A DNA stretch of 64,000 bases, from contig NZ_LPUF01000001.1 of NCBI RefSeq assembly GCF_002072955.1, positions 2,812,896 to 2,876,895 of the forward strand. The letters run 5' to 3'. The notes beneath the pieces were generated by a model. It was not told where the DNA came from. It saw only the letters and a program-made list of their open reading frames with translations, and ran no database searches. Below are positions 19,059 to 28,017 of this stretch, piece after piece (position 1 is the first letter of the stretch; every line of letters starts with the position of its first letter). A program made the translations under genes and the position numbers. Source of the stretch: Methyloprofundus sedimenti (GTDB lineage: Bacteria; Pseudomonadota; Gammaproteobacteria; Methylococcales; Methylomonadaceae).

Positions 19059-19568
19059 CATTTATATTAATCATTATTTCTTTGATTTTATAATTCAAAG
19101 CAGAGAAGCTAGCAAGAACCTTTAAAATCACTTAAAAACGTAAAGGGTCAAAAAACGTAGAGAAACGTCGAGGGTCTACTATAGAGTTATGGAGAGAAAT
19201 GACAAGTGAGTAATAGATATGATGTTTATAGGAAAAGTTATCTATATATTTATATCTGCAAGTGCAAGCCGAATTTTTTTCGATTATTCAACAATCTGAA
19301 ATTCTCTCCAAAGCAAGTGGTGGACATCTTGCCAGGGGTGTAAAATTGAACCTGGTGGGGGTGTGGCTCACGGGGTCCGTCGTACTTTAGGGTAACGGCT
19401 CGAACTTGAAATGCCGCCCCCGCCACTTGCGCCGTCCGAGACGTCTTTATTGGGATGGTGCCGAGTGATTTCATGTGGCTTTTTTTGAGGTCATTTGTGG
19501 CTCTACTAAGTAGACGAGACGCAGGATGGTGTTGTATCCACTGTTAACGTTGACCTATGGAGACCGTC
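19059..19568. other. Leader region of the IS110-family element
   Basis: About 500 bp without a protein gene between the Lrp-like gene and the IS110 transposase. The first half is AT-rich. The second half (about 19300-19560) is markedly more GC-rich, can form several hairpins and is listed separately as a bridge RNA candidate. The left end of the IS element could not be fixed. Confidence 0.45.
19313..19430 (+). ncRNA. Candidate IS110 bridge RNA
   Basis: Upstream of the transposase, gcaagtggtgg (19313-19323) pairs with ccgccacttgc (19420-19430) over 11 positions with one G-U pair. Two hairpins with 14-nt loops sit inside: ccagg/cctgg (19332-19355) and ccgt/acgg (19377-19398). IS110-group elements encode a bridge RNA in the noncoding left end whose two internal loops pair with target and donor DNA, so the position and form fit. 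The loops have not been matched to the element's own ends because those are unknown. Boundaries are those of the stem only. Confidence 0.5.
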
Positions 19569-20789
19569 ATGAACATTCATAATTTAGCCCATTTACAAGT
19601 TGCAGTTGATATCGGTAGTCACGAGCATTATGTGGCTATTGGCCTTTCTGAGGGAGGGATTCTGGACGAATTTTCGATTACGCATACACCAGCAGGGTTT
19701 CAGTATTTTTTTAGCCGTATTGAGCTGCAAGAGCATTTATACAACCGACCTGTAGACGTTGCTATGGAAGGTTACAATGGCTGGGCTCGACCATTGGATA
19801 GCCAGATTCAGAGCCACGGCTATCAGCTTTACAACGTCAACAACCTCAAGCTCGCCCGGTTTAAAGAGATCTTTCCCGCACCCGCAAAATCTGATTTGGT
19901 TGATACTCACAAAATGCTTGAGTTGTTTCAACTTCAGGATCATTTGCCGCTCGCTAAAGGTGTTCTGCAGGCAGTGCTACCGGTACCCGATGCCAATCGT
20001 CGGTTAAAGCGTCTGACACGGCGGCGACGTCAGTTGATCAATGAAAAGGTTGCTCTGCAAAACCGTATACAGCCTGACCTGCAAGCCACCTGCCCGACGC
20101 TTTTGGATATGACAGGAAGTATTGATAATCTATGGTTTCTGCACTTTCTAACTTGTCGCGATGATTTGACAAAATTAATGCGACTACAAACCAAAAGCCT
20201 GCTTGCCATTCAAGGGGTTGGCCGGAAATATCTCAACCTCATTCTTGACTGGCAGAAACAGGCAGAATTTTCTAATGAAATCGAAGAAGTCGGCCCGATG
20301 ATCCAAGAGGATGCACGCCGCTTGTTAGCCTTGATGGCATCAATTAAAACCATGGATGCAAAAATCGACTCACAGATTCAAAAGTCTGCATATGCTCAGC
20401 ACATTGATTCGATTCCTGGCTTTGGTTTGGTCTGTAGTGCCGAATTGGCGGGTGAAATCGGTACTTTAGACCGCTTTCCGAAACAGAGTAGCTTTTCAAT
20501 CTATATCGGCATGGCACCTCTGGACAACCAATCTGGAGGCTACCAAGGAACTAAATCACCTAAACACGTCAATACCCGAGCTCGTAAAGCGATGATGACC
20601 GCAGTTTGTCGTCACATGGCTTATGTGCCTGAATCTCGCGCTTACTATGATAAAAAACGTTCCGAAGGAAAGACGCACAACAAAGCCGTTCGGGCATTGG
20701 GGCGACATATATCACGAGTCATCTGGTCTATGTTGCGTCATGACAGAGATTACATTGAACTTGCGAGTATCAATGAAAAAGCGGCTTAA
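19569..20789 (+). CDS. IS110-family transposase
   Basis: A 406-residue DEDD recombinase. The N-terminal RuvC-like domain shows acidic residues in VAVDIGSHEHYVA, DVAMEGYNG and KSDLVDTHKMLE. The C-terminal transposase_20 domain has IDSIPGFGLVCSAELAGEIG and the serine in APLDNQSGGYQG that fits the IS110 catalytic serine region. I chose the ATG at 19569 because GGAG lies six bases upstream. The frame is intact. IS110 elements usually lack terminal inverted repeats, and none was found here. An RNA-guided mechanism is suggested by the structured leader. Confidence 0.93.
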   Translation: MNIHNLAHLQVAVDIGSHEHYVAIGLSEGGILDEFSITHTPAGFQYFFSRIELQEHLYNRPVDVAMEGYNGWARPLDSQIQSHGYQLYNVNNLKLARFKEIFPAPAKSDLVDTHKMLELFQLQDHLPLAKGVLQAVLPVPDANRRLKRLTRRRRQLINEKVALQNRIQPDLQATCPTLLDMTGSIDNLWFLHFLTCRDDLTKLMRLQTKSLLAIQGVGRKYLNLILDWQKQAEFSNEIEEVGPMIQEDARRLLALMASIKTMDAKIDSQIQKSAYAQHIDSIPGFGLVCSAELAGEIGTLDRFPKQSSFSIYIGMAPLDNQSGGYQGTKSPKHVNTRARKAMMTAVCRHMAYVPESRAYYDKKRSEGKTHNKAVRALGRHISRVIWSMLRHDRDYIELASINEKAA

Positions 20790-21061
20790 CAGTTAATGTG
20801 AGGTGCGCACTTATGCTGACGTGTATGATAATGAGGGTAAGGCATAATTGCCTAAATAATAATTAGAGATACACCAGTATCCTGTTCTATCTTTTACTCA
20901 AATTTTTGTTGAGAGGCGGATAATTGCGTCAAATTTATGAGTTGATTTAGAAAATTAACTTGCAAATTCCAGAGGGATGTTCAGGTCTTTGATTTTTGAA
21001 AAAAAGACAGAAAACTAAGATACCTAAGCTTCAGGGTATACCATTCTTTTTAAAAAATCAT

Positions 21062-22463
21062 GGCTCTTCCCGACTTCGCGGGGTAGTCACTATATGTAGT
21101 ATATTGCTATTTGATTATTTAGGTGCAGGCTGGGTATGATAGCCATCTTTTTAGACGGCAAACTTTAAATAAATGAACCCGATATTGTTACAAATTCCTT
21201 TGGATTTACCCGATGTGCAAATAGAGGCATTTGATACTGAGTCTAAAAAAGGAATTATTATTAAAGTCCAAAGTACATGCAAAGGCACAACTTGTCGGCA
21301 ATGCCATCAGCCTATCGATAAGTTTTATGGCTATGGCAAAGAAATTACGTTACGCCATTTACCGATCTTTGAACAGTCCGTCTGGATTAAGATCAAACCG
21401 AAGCGTTACCAATGCCCTTATTGTGATCAAGGCCCGACAACCACTCAGCGCTGTAGTTGGTATGATCAAAAAAGCCCACATACTAAAGCCTATGAACAGT
21501 GGATATTGCGCGACCTAATCAATAGCACAATAACCGACATCAGTATCAAACGTGGCATTAATGAAGCGGCTGTTGAAGGCATTATTAATCGTTATATTCG
21601 TCAAGAAGTGGATTGGGAGACAATAAAAAGCCTGCCATTACTTGGACTTGATGAGATTGCGTTAAAAAAAGGACATAAAGATTTTGTTGTTATCATTTCA
21701 GGGATCAATGAAGGCGGAGAAAAATGCATTTTGGCCGTATTGCCAAATCGCAAAAAGGAAACAGTAAAAATATTTCTACAAAGCATTCCCGTGGAAATTA
21801 AAAGAACAATACAACGTGCCTGCGTTGATATGTATGACGGCTACAGTAATGCAGTGTATGAGGAACTTCATGGCGTTGAGGTTGTGGTTGATCGATTCCA
21901 TGTGACCAAAAGCTATCGAGCCTGTGCAGACAACGCAAGAATAAAAGAGATGAAAACACTGAAAAAGACGCTTTCTAGTGAGGATTATGCCCAACTGAAA
22001 GGCGTGATGTGGTTATTCCGAAAATCACTCTGGGACTTGAATGAAGAGCAACAAATTAAATTAATACAACTCTTTAATTATGCGCCAGAGCTTAAGCAAA
22101 TTTATATTTATCGGGAAGCATTGACGGGTATTTTTAACCGACCTTTAAGTAAAAGTCAGGCAGAAGCTGAGCTAAATTCATGGGTCGAGCAGGTTAGAAA
22201 TCTGAAGTTGGACTGTTTCAACTCATTTATAGTGACCTTACAAAACTGGCAGCATGAAATCACTAATTATTTTCTTCGCCGTGAAACCAGTGGTTTTGTA
22301 GAAGGACTGAATAACAAAATTAAGGTGATCAAAAGACGTTGCTATGGCATTTATGATATAGGGCGTTTATTTCAGCATATTTGGCTTGATGTCGAAGGCC
22401 GACGTTTATTCGGATATGCTTAACACTATATGTTGTGGTCACCCCGCGAAATCGGGAAGAGCC
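21062..22463 (+). mobile_element. ISL3-family element (complete)
   Basis: A 1402-bp element with inverted repeats: the left end ggctcttcccgacttcgcgg and the right end in reverse ggctcttcccgatttcgcgg, with one mismatch. It is flanked by an 8-bp direct repeat aaaatcat (21054-21061 and 22464-22471), the duplication size typical of ISL3. It is inserted within a copy of the REP-like repeat, and removing it with one duplication restores the repeat sequence seen elsewhere. Confidence 0.95.
21173..22423 (+). CDS. ISL3-family transposase
   Basis: A 416-residue transposase with the ISL3 layout: an N-terminal zinc-finger region (CKGTTCRQCH, then CPYCDQG), an HTH, and a DDE domain with D in LGLDEIALKKGH, D in ACVDMYDGYSN and E in SGFVEGLNNKIKVIKRR. 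The C-terminal GYGI-like segment (RRCYGIYDIGRLFQ) is also typical. The frame is complete, the inverted repeats are well conserved and the target duplication is perfect, so the element may be functional. Confidence 0.95.
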   Translation: MNPILLQIPLDLPDVQIEAFDTESKKGIIIKVQSTCKGTTCRQCHQPIDKFYGYGKEITLRHLPIFEQSVWIKIKPKRYQCPYCDQGPTTTQRCSWYDQKSPHTKAYEQWILRDLINSTITDISIKRGINEAAVEGIINRYIRQEVDWETIKSLPLLGLDEIALKKGHKDFVVIISGINEGGEKCILAVLPNRKKETVKIFLQSIPVEIKRTIQRACVDMYDGYSNAVYEELHGVEVVVDRFHVTKSYRACADNARIKEMKTLKKTLSSEDYAQLKGVMWLFRKSLWDLNEEQQIKLIQLFNYAPELKQIYIYREALTGIFNRPLSKSQAEAELNSWVEQVRNLKLDCFNSFIVTLQNWQHEITNYFLRRETSGFVEGLNNKIKVIKRRCYGIYDIGRLFQHIWLDVEGRRLFGYA

Positions 22464-22547
22464 AAAATCATAGATATAAGACCTGATCTCGTTTCTCTTT
22501 AAAGGGCTCTGCCCCCCGCCCCGTAAATATCAGTATGTTAAAAACAT

Positions 22548-22623
22548 CGTCATTCCCGAAGTCTTATATCGGGAATCTATGCTTAACCTACTAGATTCCT
22601 GCTAGAAACATGCAGGAATGACG
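22548..22623. repeat. Palindromic intergenic repeat (gtcattccc type)
   Basis: The ends cgtcattcc (22548-22556) and ggaatgacg (22615-22623) are perfect complements, with further internal hairpins (cccg/cggg and cctgc/gcagg). Repeats of this gtcattccc...ggaatgac design are common between genes in many proteobacteria. Only one copy is in the window. Confidence 0.55.
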
Positions 22624-22683
22624 AATTATAGCTGAGAGTTGTGGGTAATCAGGAAGTTTTATATATTTTTACTTAGATACAAT

Positions 22684-23421
22684 TCAACCATTCTTTTTAC
22701 CTTTGGCAAACGGAATTAAACCAGGCACTGCTTCCTTATACTTTAAGTATTCATCACCATGGTTTTTTATAAGATCACGCTCTTCAAACTTAACGCCGAT
22801 AAGAATATAGGTAGTAAATATGGCTGCAAGACACAAATGACTCAGCGTCATATATGGGGTCACCCAAAAAAACATCATAAATCCAAACATAAGCGGGTGG
22901 CGTAGATGCTTGTAAAAACCTCTAAGTTGGAATGTCATTTTTTTAGGCTCAGTTCCTTTAAAATAATGCCAAACCTGCTCAAGTCCCAATAACTCAAAGT
23001 GATTGATCATAAAACTTGATAAACAGACCACAGCCCAGCCAAGAATCGAAATAGCGATTAAAATATTCGCTACCATTGCATTTTGTACATCCCATATAAC
23101 GCCGTCTATGGGCTGCCACTGCCAGATCATAACCCAAATTATAATATCGGTAACTAAAACAAAAGTGCTACGTTCAAGAGCTTTGGGAATGTATTTTGTT
23201 ATCCATTGTTTAAAAGCCGGACGCGCCATAATAGTGTGCTGAACTGCAAAAATTGCGACTATCAGACAATTAATGAAAATCGATATGCCAACAGAACTTG
23301 TTGGAACAGAATCAACCGATTTTGGAACGGGGAAATACCCCAAAAAACCTATCATATACACCATCCAGGACATGAACAAAGTATATGCAATTACACCGTA
23401 TATAAAACCTAGTAGTTTCAT
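22684..23421 (-). CDS. Membrane methyltransferase, MddA / isoprenylcysteine methyltransferase-like
   Basis: A 245-residue protein with about six hydrophobic helices and the C-terminal pattern RHPLMFGFMMFFWVTP followed by EERDL...EYLKYKEAVPGLIP. This is the signature of the isoprenylcysteine carboxyl methyltransferase/PEMT superfamily. The N-terminal part (GFLGYFPVPKSVDS) resembles methanethiol S-methyltransferase MddA, which makes dimethyl sulfide. The family is firm; the MddA assignment is a guess from overall similarity. It is monocistronic, with no methionine or methanethiol gene beside it. Confidence 0.65.
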   Translation of the reverse strand: MKLLGFIYGVIAYTLFMSWMVYMIGFLGYFPVPKSVDSVPTSSVGISIFINCLIVAIFAVQHTIMARPAFKQWITKYIPKALERSTFVLVTDIIIWVMIWQWQPIDGVIWDVQNAMVANILIAISILGWAVVCLSSFMINHFELLGLEQVWHYFKGTEPKKMTFQLRGFYKHLRHPLMFGFMMFFWVTPYMTLSHLCLAAIFTTYILIGVKFEERDLIKNHGDEYLKYKEAVPGLIPFAKGKKNG

Positions 23422-23631
23422 TTTTATTCTCCTTTATTTACATTTATTATTATAAGAAGGCTAACGAATCGCTTCTTTTTCTTAAAAAATCACTCATAAA
23501 TCTTCCCTGCTAAATACCTAATAACCTGGTCAGAAATTTTCACTCTTTTACCTAGATCAACACACCTGACGACCCCCACTTTTAGATATTTGTTTTGCAT
23601 TTAAACATGGCGTTCTCCTTTTTATGCCACT

Positions 23632-24192
23632 TTATGCTCTATTCCAGGAACCCCATGCATACTCTGCAAATTCATCATCCAGCGGAATACCAATGACGTT
23701 ATTGGCGAAGTTGCTAAATGTTTTGACGCAAATACCTAGAATGACTTCAATAACATGCGCAGGTGTATAGCCAACATCAAGGAATTTTTGCACTTCATTA
23801 TCAGAAACCATGCCTTTGTTACGGACCAATAAACGCGTGAATTGATTGAGTGCTTCCAGTTTTGTGTCGGCGATAGGCTGGTTACTGCGTAGTGCATTTA
23901 TAATCTCAGGTGATACATTCTGCATTTCAGCAAATGCAGTGTGACCTGCTACACAATAGTTACATTGATTTTCCGCACTTACCACAATTTGTATGATTTC
24001 ACGCGAAGTTGGATTAAAGGCTGATTCTGCAAACTGTTCATTAAGCTCTATAAAAGATTTTAATGCGGGAGCCGATTCCGCTATCACTGCGAATACGTTC
24101 GGCACAAAGCCTAAATTATTGTCTATATCTGCCAATAAATTATTTGCAGGATATTTTGCGTTGTCTGAATTATAAATTTTGAATGCTTTCAT
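23632..24192 (-). CDS. Carboxymuconolactone decarboxylase / AhpD-like protein
   Basis: A 186-residue protein of the AhpD-like family. The redox motif is visible in SAENQCNYCVAGHTAFAE: a CxxC pair with the following histidine (EX..CxxCxxxH). Such proteins act as peroxidases or thiol reductants. The gene is divergent from an HxlR regulator, and two tandem operator dyads lie between them (24288-24326). The simplest reading is that the HxlR protein controls this gene in response to electrophile or oxidative stress. Confidence 0.87.
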   Translation of the reverse strand: MKAFKIYNSDNAKYPANNLLADIDNNLGFVPNVFAVIAESAPALKSFIELNEQFAESAFNPTSREIIQIVVSAENQCNYCVAGHTAFAEMQNVSPEIINALRSNQPIADTKLEALNQFTRLLVRNKGMVSDNEVQKFLDVGYTPAHVIEVILGICVKTFSNFANNVIGIPLDDEFAEYAWGSWNRA

Positions 24193-24287
24193 GGGACACC
24201 TCTTTTAGCTGTTAATTGACGTAGAATAAATATTGCTACGATGTAAAAATTATAGAGATGAGAGCATTTAAAATATACTCTAAACAA

Positions 24288-24326
24288 TGTAGTATTTAAC
24301 TACACAAACTGTAGTAACTAACTACA
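24288..24326. promoter_or_regulatory. Two tandem operator dyads, probable HxlR-family binding sites
   Basis: TGTAGTATTTAACTACA (24288-24304) and TGTAGTAACTAACTACA (24310-24326) share the arms TGTAGT/ACTACA with a 5-bp centre. The dyad centres are 22 bp apart, about two helical turns. They lie between the divergent AhpD-like and HxlR genes, 33 bp before the latter's ATG. Confidence 0.75.
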
Positions 24327-24358
24327 CTTTTTTAAGACTAACCAAGGCGTTATTATTT

Positions 24359-25042
24359 ATGGAATACGGTCAGTTTTGTCCAATAGCCAAAGCCACAGAA
24401 ATCATAGGTGAAAAATGGACTTTGCTAATTATTCGTGAATTATTGATGGGAGGTTCCCGCTTTAATGAATTACAACGAGGTTTAAGTCTAATTTCGCCAA
24501 CTATTCTTTCAAAACGCTTAGAGACCTTATCCGAACAAGGCCTGGTGTTGAAAAAAAAGATTCCCGACCAAAAAGGTTTTGAATATTTTCCCACCGAATC
24601 CTGTCGGCAATTATTACCTATTATCCGCTCACTTGGCGACTGGGGTATGTGCTGGGCACGATCAAATCTAACAGAAAAAGACTATGATGTAGAACTATTG
24701 ATGCTGTATTTAAAGCGCAGTATTGTTCCTGACAATCTCATCGGTGATGAAACAGTCATCCGTTTTATGTTTACAGATATAGAAAAATACCGCAATTGGT
24801 GGTTAGTAGTTATAAACGATGAAATTGATTTGTGTGTAAAAGACCCTGGGAAGAATATTGATATTTACTTTACCTCTACCGTTAAAACGATGGCAGATAT
24901 ATGGATGGGTGATTACACTTATAAAAAAGCAATTAAAGAAGGTTCTTTGAAATTGGTTGGCGATAAAATTATGAAAAATAGCATCACAGCCTGGATGAGT
25001 AATAGCATATTTACTGACATTCCACCTGCAAGTGAAATCTAG
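24359..25042 (+). CDS. HxlR-family transcriptional regulator with C-terminal SCP2-like domain
   Basis: A 227-residue regulator. Residues 1-95 form an HxlR-type winged helix: CPIAKATEIIGEKWTLLIIRELLMG with the conserved cysteine (Cys7), then RFNELQRGLSLISPTILSKRL. The second half (about 115-220) resembles the sterol-carrier-like C-terminal domain found in longer HxlR proteins. The N-terminal cysteine often senses reactive electrophiles in this family. It is divergent from the AhpD-like gene and faces two tandem dyads, so autoregulation is likely. Confidence 0.87.
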   Translation: MEYGQFCPIAKATEIIGEKWTLLIIRELLMGGSRFNELQRGLSLISPTILSKRLETLSEQGLVLKKKIPDQKGFEYFPTESCRQLLPIIRSLGDWGMCWARSNLTEKDYDVELLMLYLKRSIVPDNLIGDETVIRFMFTDIEKYRNWWLVVINDEIDLCVKDPGKNIDIYFTSTVKTMADIWMGDYTYKKAIKEGSLKLVGDKIMKNSITAWMSNSIFTDIPPASEI

Positions 25043-25183
25043 ACTATGAGCCGCTGCTCATCCAAATTAATGGAGTTATTAGTCGACCTTTTCTGCAGCA
25101 AAAATTATGTACGATAGCTGGTTTGAGGAAATTATAAGCTATAAATCCTTCCATGATTATTAGACCATTACTGAGCCAAGTAG

Positions 25184-25615
25184 TTATAAGCTCATAATGT
25201 AGCTAGCAGCCGTTTCTCCTTCAACATTAAAGCCATACTTTTCATATAAACGTTTTGCCTCAGTATTAATTTTAAAGACTTCTAAAGCAATACTTTTGGA
25301 TTGCTCTTTAGCAGAGGCAATAAGTGATTCCAGTAATTTCGTTCCAATGCCATTTCTTTGCTGGTCAGGATGAATAGCTATCATCCGTAGGTATAGCTGT
25401 TCATCCTTAATTTCAATATGGGAATAAGCGACGAGTTCACTTTCTTTATAAACTAAGGTTATTCCTTCTGGATTAAAGTGTGTAGAAAAATCGTTTGTTT
25501 GCCAGTCTTCATTCCAGCCCCATATGTGAGAAATGTAATCACTCATAACCACGCGATACAATTCAAAAATGGCTTGTTTTTCTAATGTGGATGCTTGTCT
25601 GTATAGGTAGGTCAT
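25184..25615 (-). CDS. GNAT-family N-acetyltransferase
   Basis: A 143-residue acetyltransferase. The acetyl-CoA binding motif A is seen in LRMIAIHPDQQRNGIGTKLLESLI, followed by the C-terminal LEVFKINTEAKRLYEKYGF segment. I chose the ATG at 25615; the longer frame begins at a TTG 30 bases upstream without a better ribosome site. The substrate is unknown. The GST gene on the same strand ends 34 bp upstream of this start, so the two may be cotranscribed. Confidence 0.85.
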   Translation of the reverse strand: MTYLYRQASTLEKQAIFELYRVVMSDYISHIWGWNEDWQTNDFSTHFNPEGITLVYKESELVAYSHIEIKDEQLYLRMIAIHPDQQRNGIGTKLLESLIASAKEQSKSIALEVFKINTEAKRLYEKYGFNVEGETAASYIMSL

Positions 25616-25648
25616 GATGATTCTGGTTGTAAGATGAATTGACAAATT

Positions 25649-26254
25649 TTACACCTGTGATTTTATAGAAATATAATTTTTCTGACTCTCAACTCTCTCA
25701 AACCAAGCGTTAATCCTTTTATACCCAGATAAATCAAACTTACCTTCTTCGGCTACATGTGTATAAGCATACAAGGCAATATCAGCGATGCTGTATTGAT
25801 TGGTAACAAAATAATCATGGTTTTGTAAATGCTGCTCCATCACATCTAGCGCCGCATAGCCCTGCGATATTTTTGCTTTCAGGGCTTCTTTATATTCATC
25901 TTCCTCATTTAAAATAGAAATCCAATAACGCGCTGTGGCGATATTGGGCTCATGACTGAATTGCTCAAAAAACATCCATTGTAAAACCTGCGCTTGTTCA
26001 TAATTACCTTTAGGAATGAAATCCGTATGCGCGGCCAGATACCATAAAATGGCATTGGATTCGGCTAGATATTTTCCATCATGACACAATACAGGTGTGC
26101 GCCCATTCGGATTGATTTTAAGAAATTCAGGCGTACGTGATTCTTTGTTTAAAATATCAACATTGATTCTTTCATAAGAGATACCCAATTGATTCAGCAA
26201 TAGACGAATTTTATAGCAATTGCCCGAGGGTGAAAAATCGTAAAGTGTGTACAT
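25649..26254 (-). CDS. Glutathione S-transferase
   Basis: A 201-residue GST with an N-terminal thioredoxin-like domain (MYTLYDFSPSGNCYKIRLLL, catalytic serine or cysteine region at residues 8-13) containing the cis-proline motif NGRTPVL and the ESNAILWYLA segment, and a C-terminal helical domain with the N-capping box YSIADIALYAYTHV. It conjugates glutathione to electrophiles. The neighbouring GFA-type genes suggest a small glutathione/aldehyde cluster. Confidence 0.92.
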   Translation of the reverse strand: MYTLYDFSPSGNCYKIRLLLNQLGISYERINVDILNKESRTPEFLKINPNGRTPVLCHDGKYLAESNAILWYLAAHTDFIPKGNYEQAQVLQWMFFEQFSHEPNIATARYWISILNEEDEYKEALKAKISQGYAALDVMEQHLQNHDYFVTNQYSIADIALYAYTHVAEEGKFDLSGYKRINAWFERVESQKNYISIKSQV

Positions 26255-26291
26255 GTTTAGGTTTCCTTATGGATAAATAACGCGTGTTTTT

Positions 26292-26705
26292 TTATTCAGA
26301 AAAACCAGCACATTTAGGCGCAGCTATGCCGGATTCATACCATGAGGCTTTATCTGCCCAAAAAATATTATGATTGGGCTTGATATTGGGTGCATGATCC
26401 AGTGAATCAGCGGGAATAACCAACGCGTTGGCTTGTTTGTTAAGATAAGGCATTCCCGAGCCACAGTGAGTACAGAACACTTTGGTGAATATTCTTTCAC
26501 CTGGGTAATCAAAGCGTTTTAGCCATTCAAAACCAGAAATCCAATTTACTTCTGCGGACTTGGTCAAAATATTTGATGCAAATGCAGAACCCGTAATTTT
26601 CCGGCATTGCTCACAATGACAAAAATAAAAAGCATCAATATGCGTTGCAACTGTGTATTTCACTTTACCGCAAAGACAACTTCCCGAAAATACGCTAGTT
26701 TCCAT
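26292..26705 (-). CDS. GFA-family zinc protein (glutathione-dependent formaldehyde-activating enzyme-like), copy 1
   Basis: A 137-residue GFA-fold protein. Zinc ligands are visible as CLCGKVKYTV, CHCEQCRKITGSA and CTHCGSGMPY. The founding member was described as promoting formation of S-hydroxymethylglutathione from formaldehyde and glutathione, but many homologues have unknown roles. It lies 37 bp upstream of the GST gene on the same strand and next to a second GFA gene. In a methylotroph this would fit formaldehyde handling, which is inference. Confidence 0.87.
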   Translation of the reverse strand: METSVFSGSCLCGKVKYTVATHIDAFYFCHCEQCRKITGSAFASNILTKSAEVNWISGFEWLKRFDYPGERIFTKVFCTHCGSGMPYLNKQANALVIPADSLDHAPNIKPNHNIFWADKASWYESGIAAPKCAGFSE

Positions 26706-26776
26706 TAGTTTTTCCTTATTTTATGACAGTCACACACGCTCAAAGGGTAAATAACTGTTTTATTGACAACGCTTGA

Positions 26777-27160
26777 TTAAACCTCTTCACTTTTATGTCT
26801 AAGAGTATGTGCATTGTCTTCCCAGTTTTGCCCATCAAATTTAATAATACGCATCGACTTTGCTGGAGTGTCAAGGCAACGCACGTTGATATCAATACCG
26901 TCTGGATTGGAACGAGGCGTGTAAAATGCCTTAATCCCACACACTTTACAAAATGTATGTTTCGCAATCCCAGTATTAAATGTATAGGTTTCAAGGTGCT
27001 CGCCTCCAGATAATAAATTAAATTTATTCAAGGGGACAATTAAATGCAGAAACCCAGATTTTGCACAAATAGAGCAATTACACTCGTCAACCTCAATATC
27101 TTCGGGGGCTTCAACTTCAAATTTTACAGCACCGCAATGACAACTACCTTTGTAATTCAT
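26777..27160 (-). CDS. GFA-family zinc protein, copy 2
   Basis: A 127-residue GFA-fold protein with zinc-binding CHCGAVKFEV, CNCSICAKSGF and CKVCGIKAFY motifs, the usual three-cluster order. It diverges clearly from the neighbouring copy at 26292, so it is an old paralogue rather than a recent duplication. It is probably cotranscribed with that gene and the GST. Confidence 0.87.
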   Translation of the reverse strand: MNYKGSCHCGAVKFEVEAPEDIEVDECNCSICAKSGFLHLIVPLNKFNLLSGGEHLETYTFNTGIAKHTFCKVCGIKAFYTPRSNPDGIDINVRCLDTPAKSMRIIKFDGQNWEDNAHTLRHKSEEV

Positions 27161-27319
27161 CTTATTTTCCTTTTAATATATCGCTTATAGCATTCCCCGA
27201 GGGATATACATTTTTGCACTTAACAATAACTAGGGTAAGGGAGTCAGGGGGCCAGGGTAAACTTAAAATTTCTGTTATATTAGCTTTATTTAATCACTTT
27301 AGGCAGACTAAATGGCGAG

Positions 27320-27646
27320 GTTATGCCACCAGCAAGCTTTGCTTTATACGGCCCTTCCCATAATGAACCTGTACGATGATATTGATGATTGAACATAACA
27401 ACGCCCTAATGACTGCATCACTTTGCTGATGCTATTTTCTGCATGCGGCGTGATTAACAAGTGAATATGGTTTGTCATCAACATATAGGCATGTAAATCA
27501 CACGCGTATTTTTGGCAGGCTGCTTTCAGGATACTCAGATAATACTGATAATCTTCATCTGCAACAAACACAGCTGCTCGATTATTGCCTCGCTGAATAA
27601 CAAGCTGAGGCTGACCGGGTATGACAAATCGAGAAAGACGAGCCAT
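27320..27646 (-). pseudogene. RAYT transposase, N-terminal fragment (copy B)
   Basis: It starts MARLSRFVIPGQPQLVIQRGNNR and keeps the HUH motif in MLMTNHIHLLITPH, followed by SISKVMQSLGRCYV. After this a small deletion shifts the frame; the other frame continues NHQYHRTGSLWEGPYKAK, after which similarity ends near 27320. The C-terminal third is missing. It is the best preserved N-terminus of the three RAYT remnants in the window. Confidence 0.87.
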
Positions 27647-27722
27647 AATTTAAAAAACCTAAATTTAAATAATTTAAATAATTTGAAGAATTAAAGAAAC
27701 CGGTTCTTACCCGGTAAGGTTT

Positions 27723-28017
27723 TTATTCTCTATCTGACCAATAATCTGGTAAGCGATGTAAATGAGAAACAGCCACAATTAGGATTTCTTCTTTGTTCCA
27801 TATACTGATAAATAATGCCATAGGGAAACCTATGAACCAAGCACCTACGAGAATATCTACCTATCTCTTTGTATAAAAAAGGGAAATTCTGAATTCTTGC
27901 TTTAGAGAGCTCAACTTCAGTTAAAAAACGAAAACCTAAGCCGTTCTGCACGGATTCATAATATTCAAAAGCATCATCTAGCTCTGTTGCTGCTATTTTA
28001 AGAAAAGTTACTTTCAC
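27723..28017 (-). pseudogene. ParE/RelE-type toxin, frameshifted near the C-terminus
   Basis: The first 77 residues are a normal ParE-like toxin (VTFLKIAATELDDAFEYYES, then SRRCLVHRFPYGIIYQYME). The continuation in the current frame is nonsense-like, whereas one frame away the sequence reads EEILIVAVSHLHRLPDYWSDRE and stops at 27723, which is the expected C-terminal strand of the family. One extra base near 27805 (or two missing) explains this. The C-terminal strand normally carries active or packing residues, so the toxin should be inactive. Confidence 0.8.

Larger units (their letters stand above)
20983..22520 (+). repeat. REP-like dispersed repeat, copy 1 (split by ISL3)
   Basis: The repeat core aggtctttga, gatacctaagcttcagggta, then ataagacctgat and aaagggctctg is shared with copies at 28622-28753 and 31948-32098. 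Here it is interrupted by the ISL3 element (21062-22463). The left part is 20983-21061 and the right part 22472-22520. Each copy contains internal hairpins such as gtcttt/aaagac. Confidence 0.8.
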
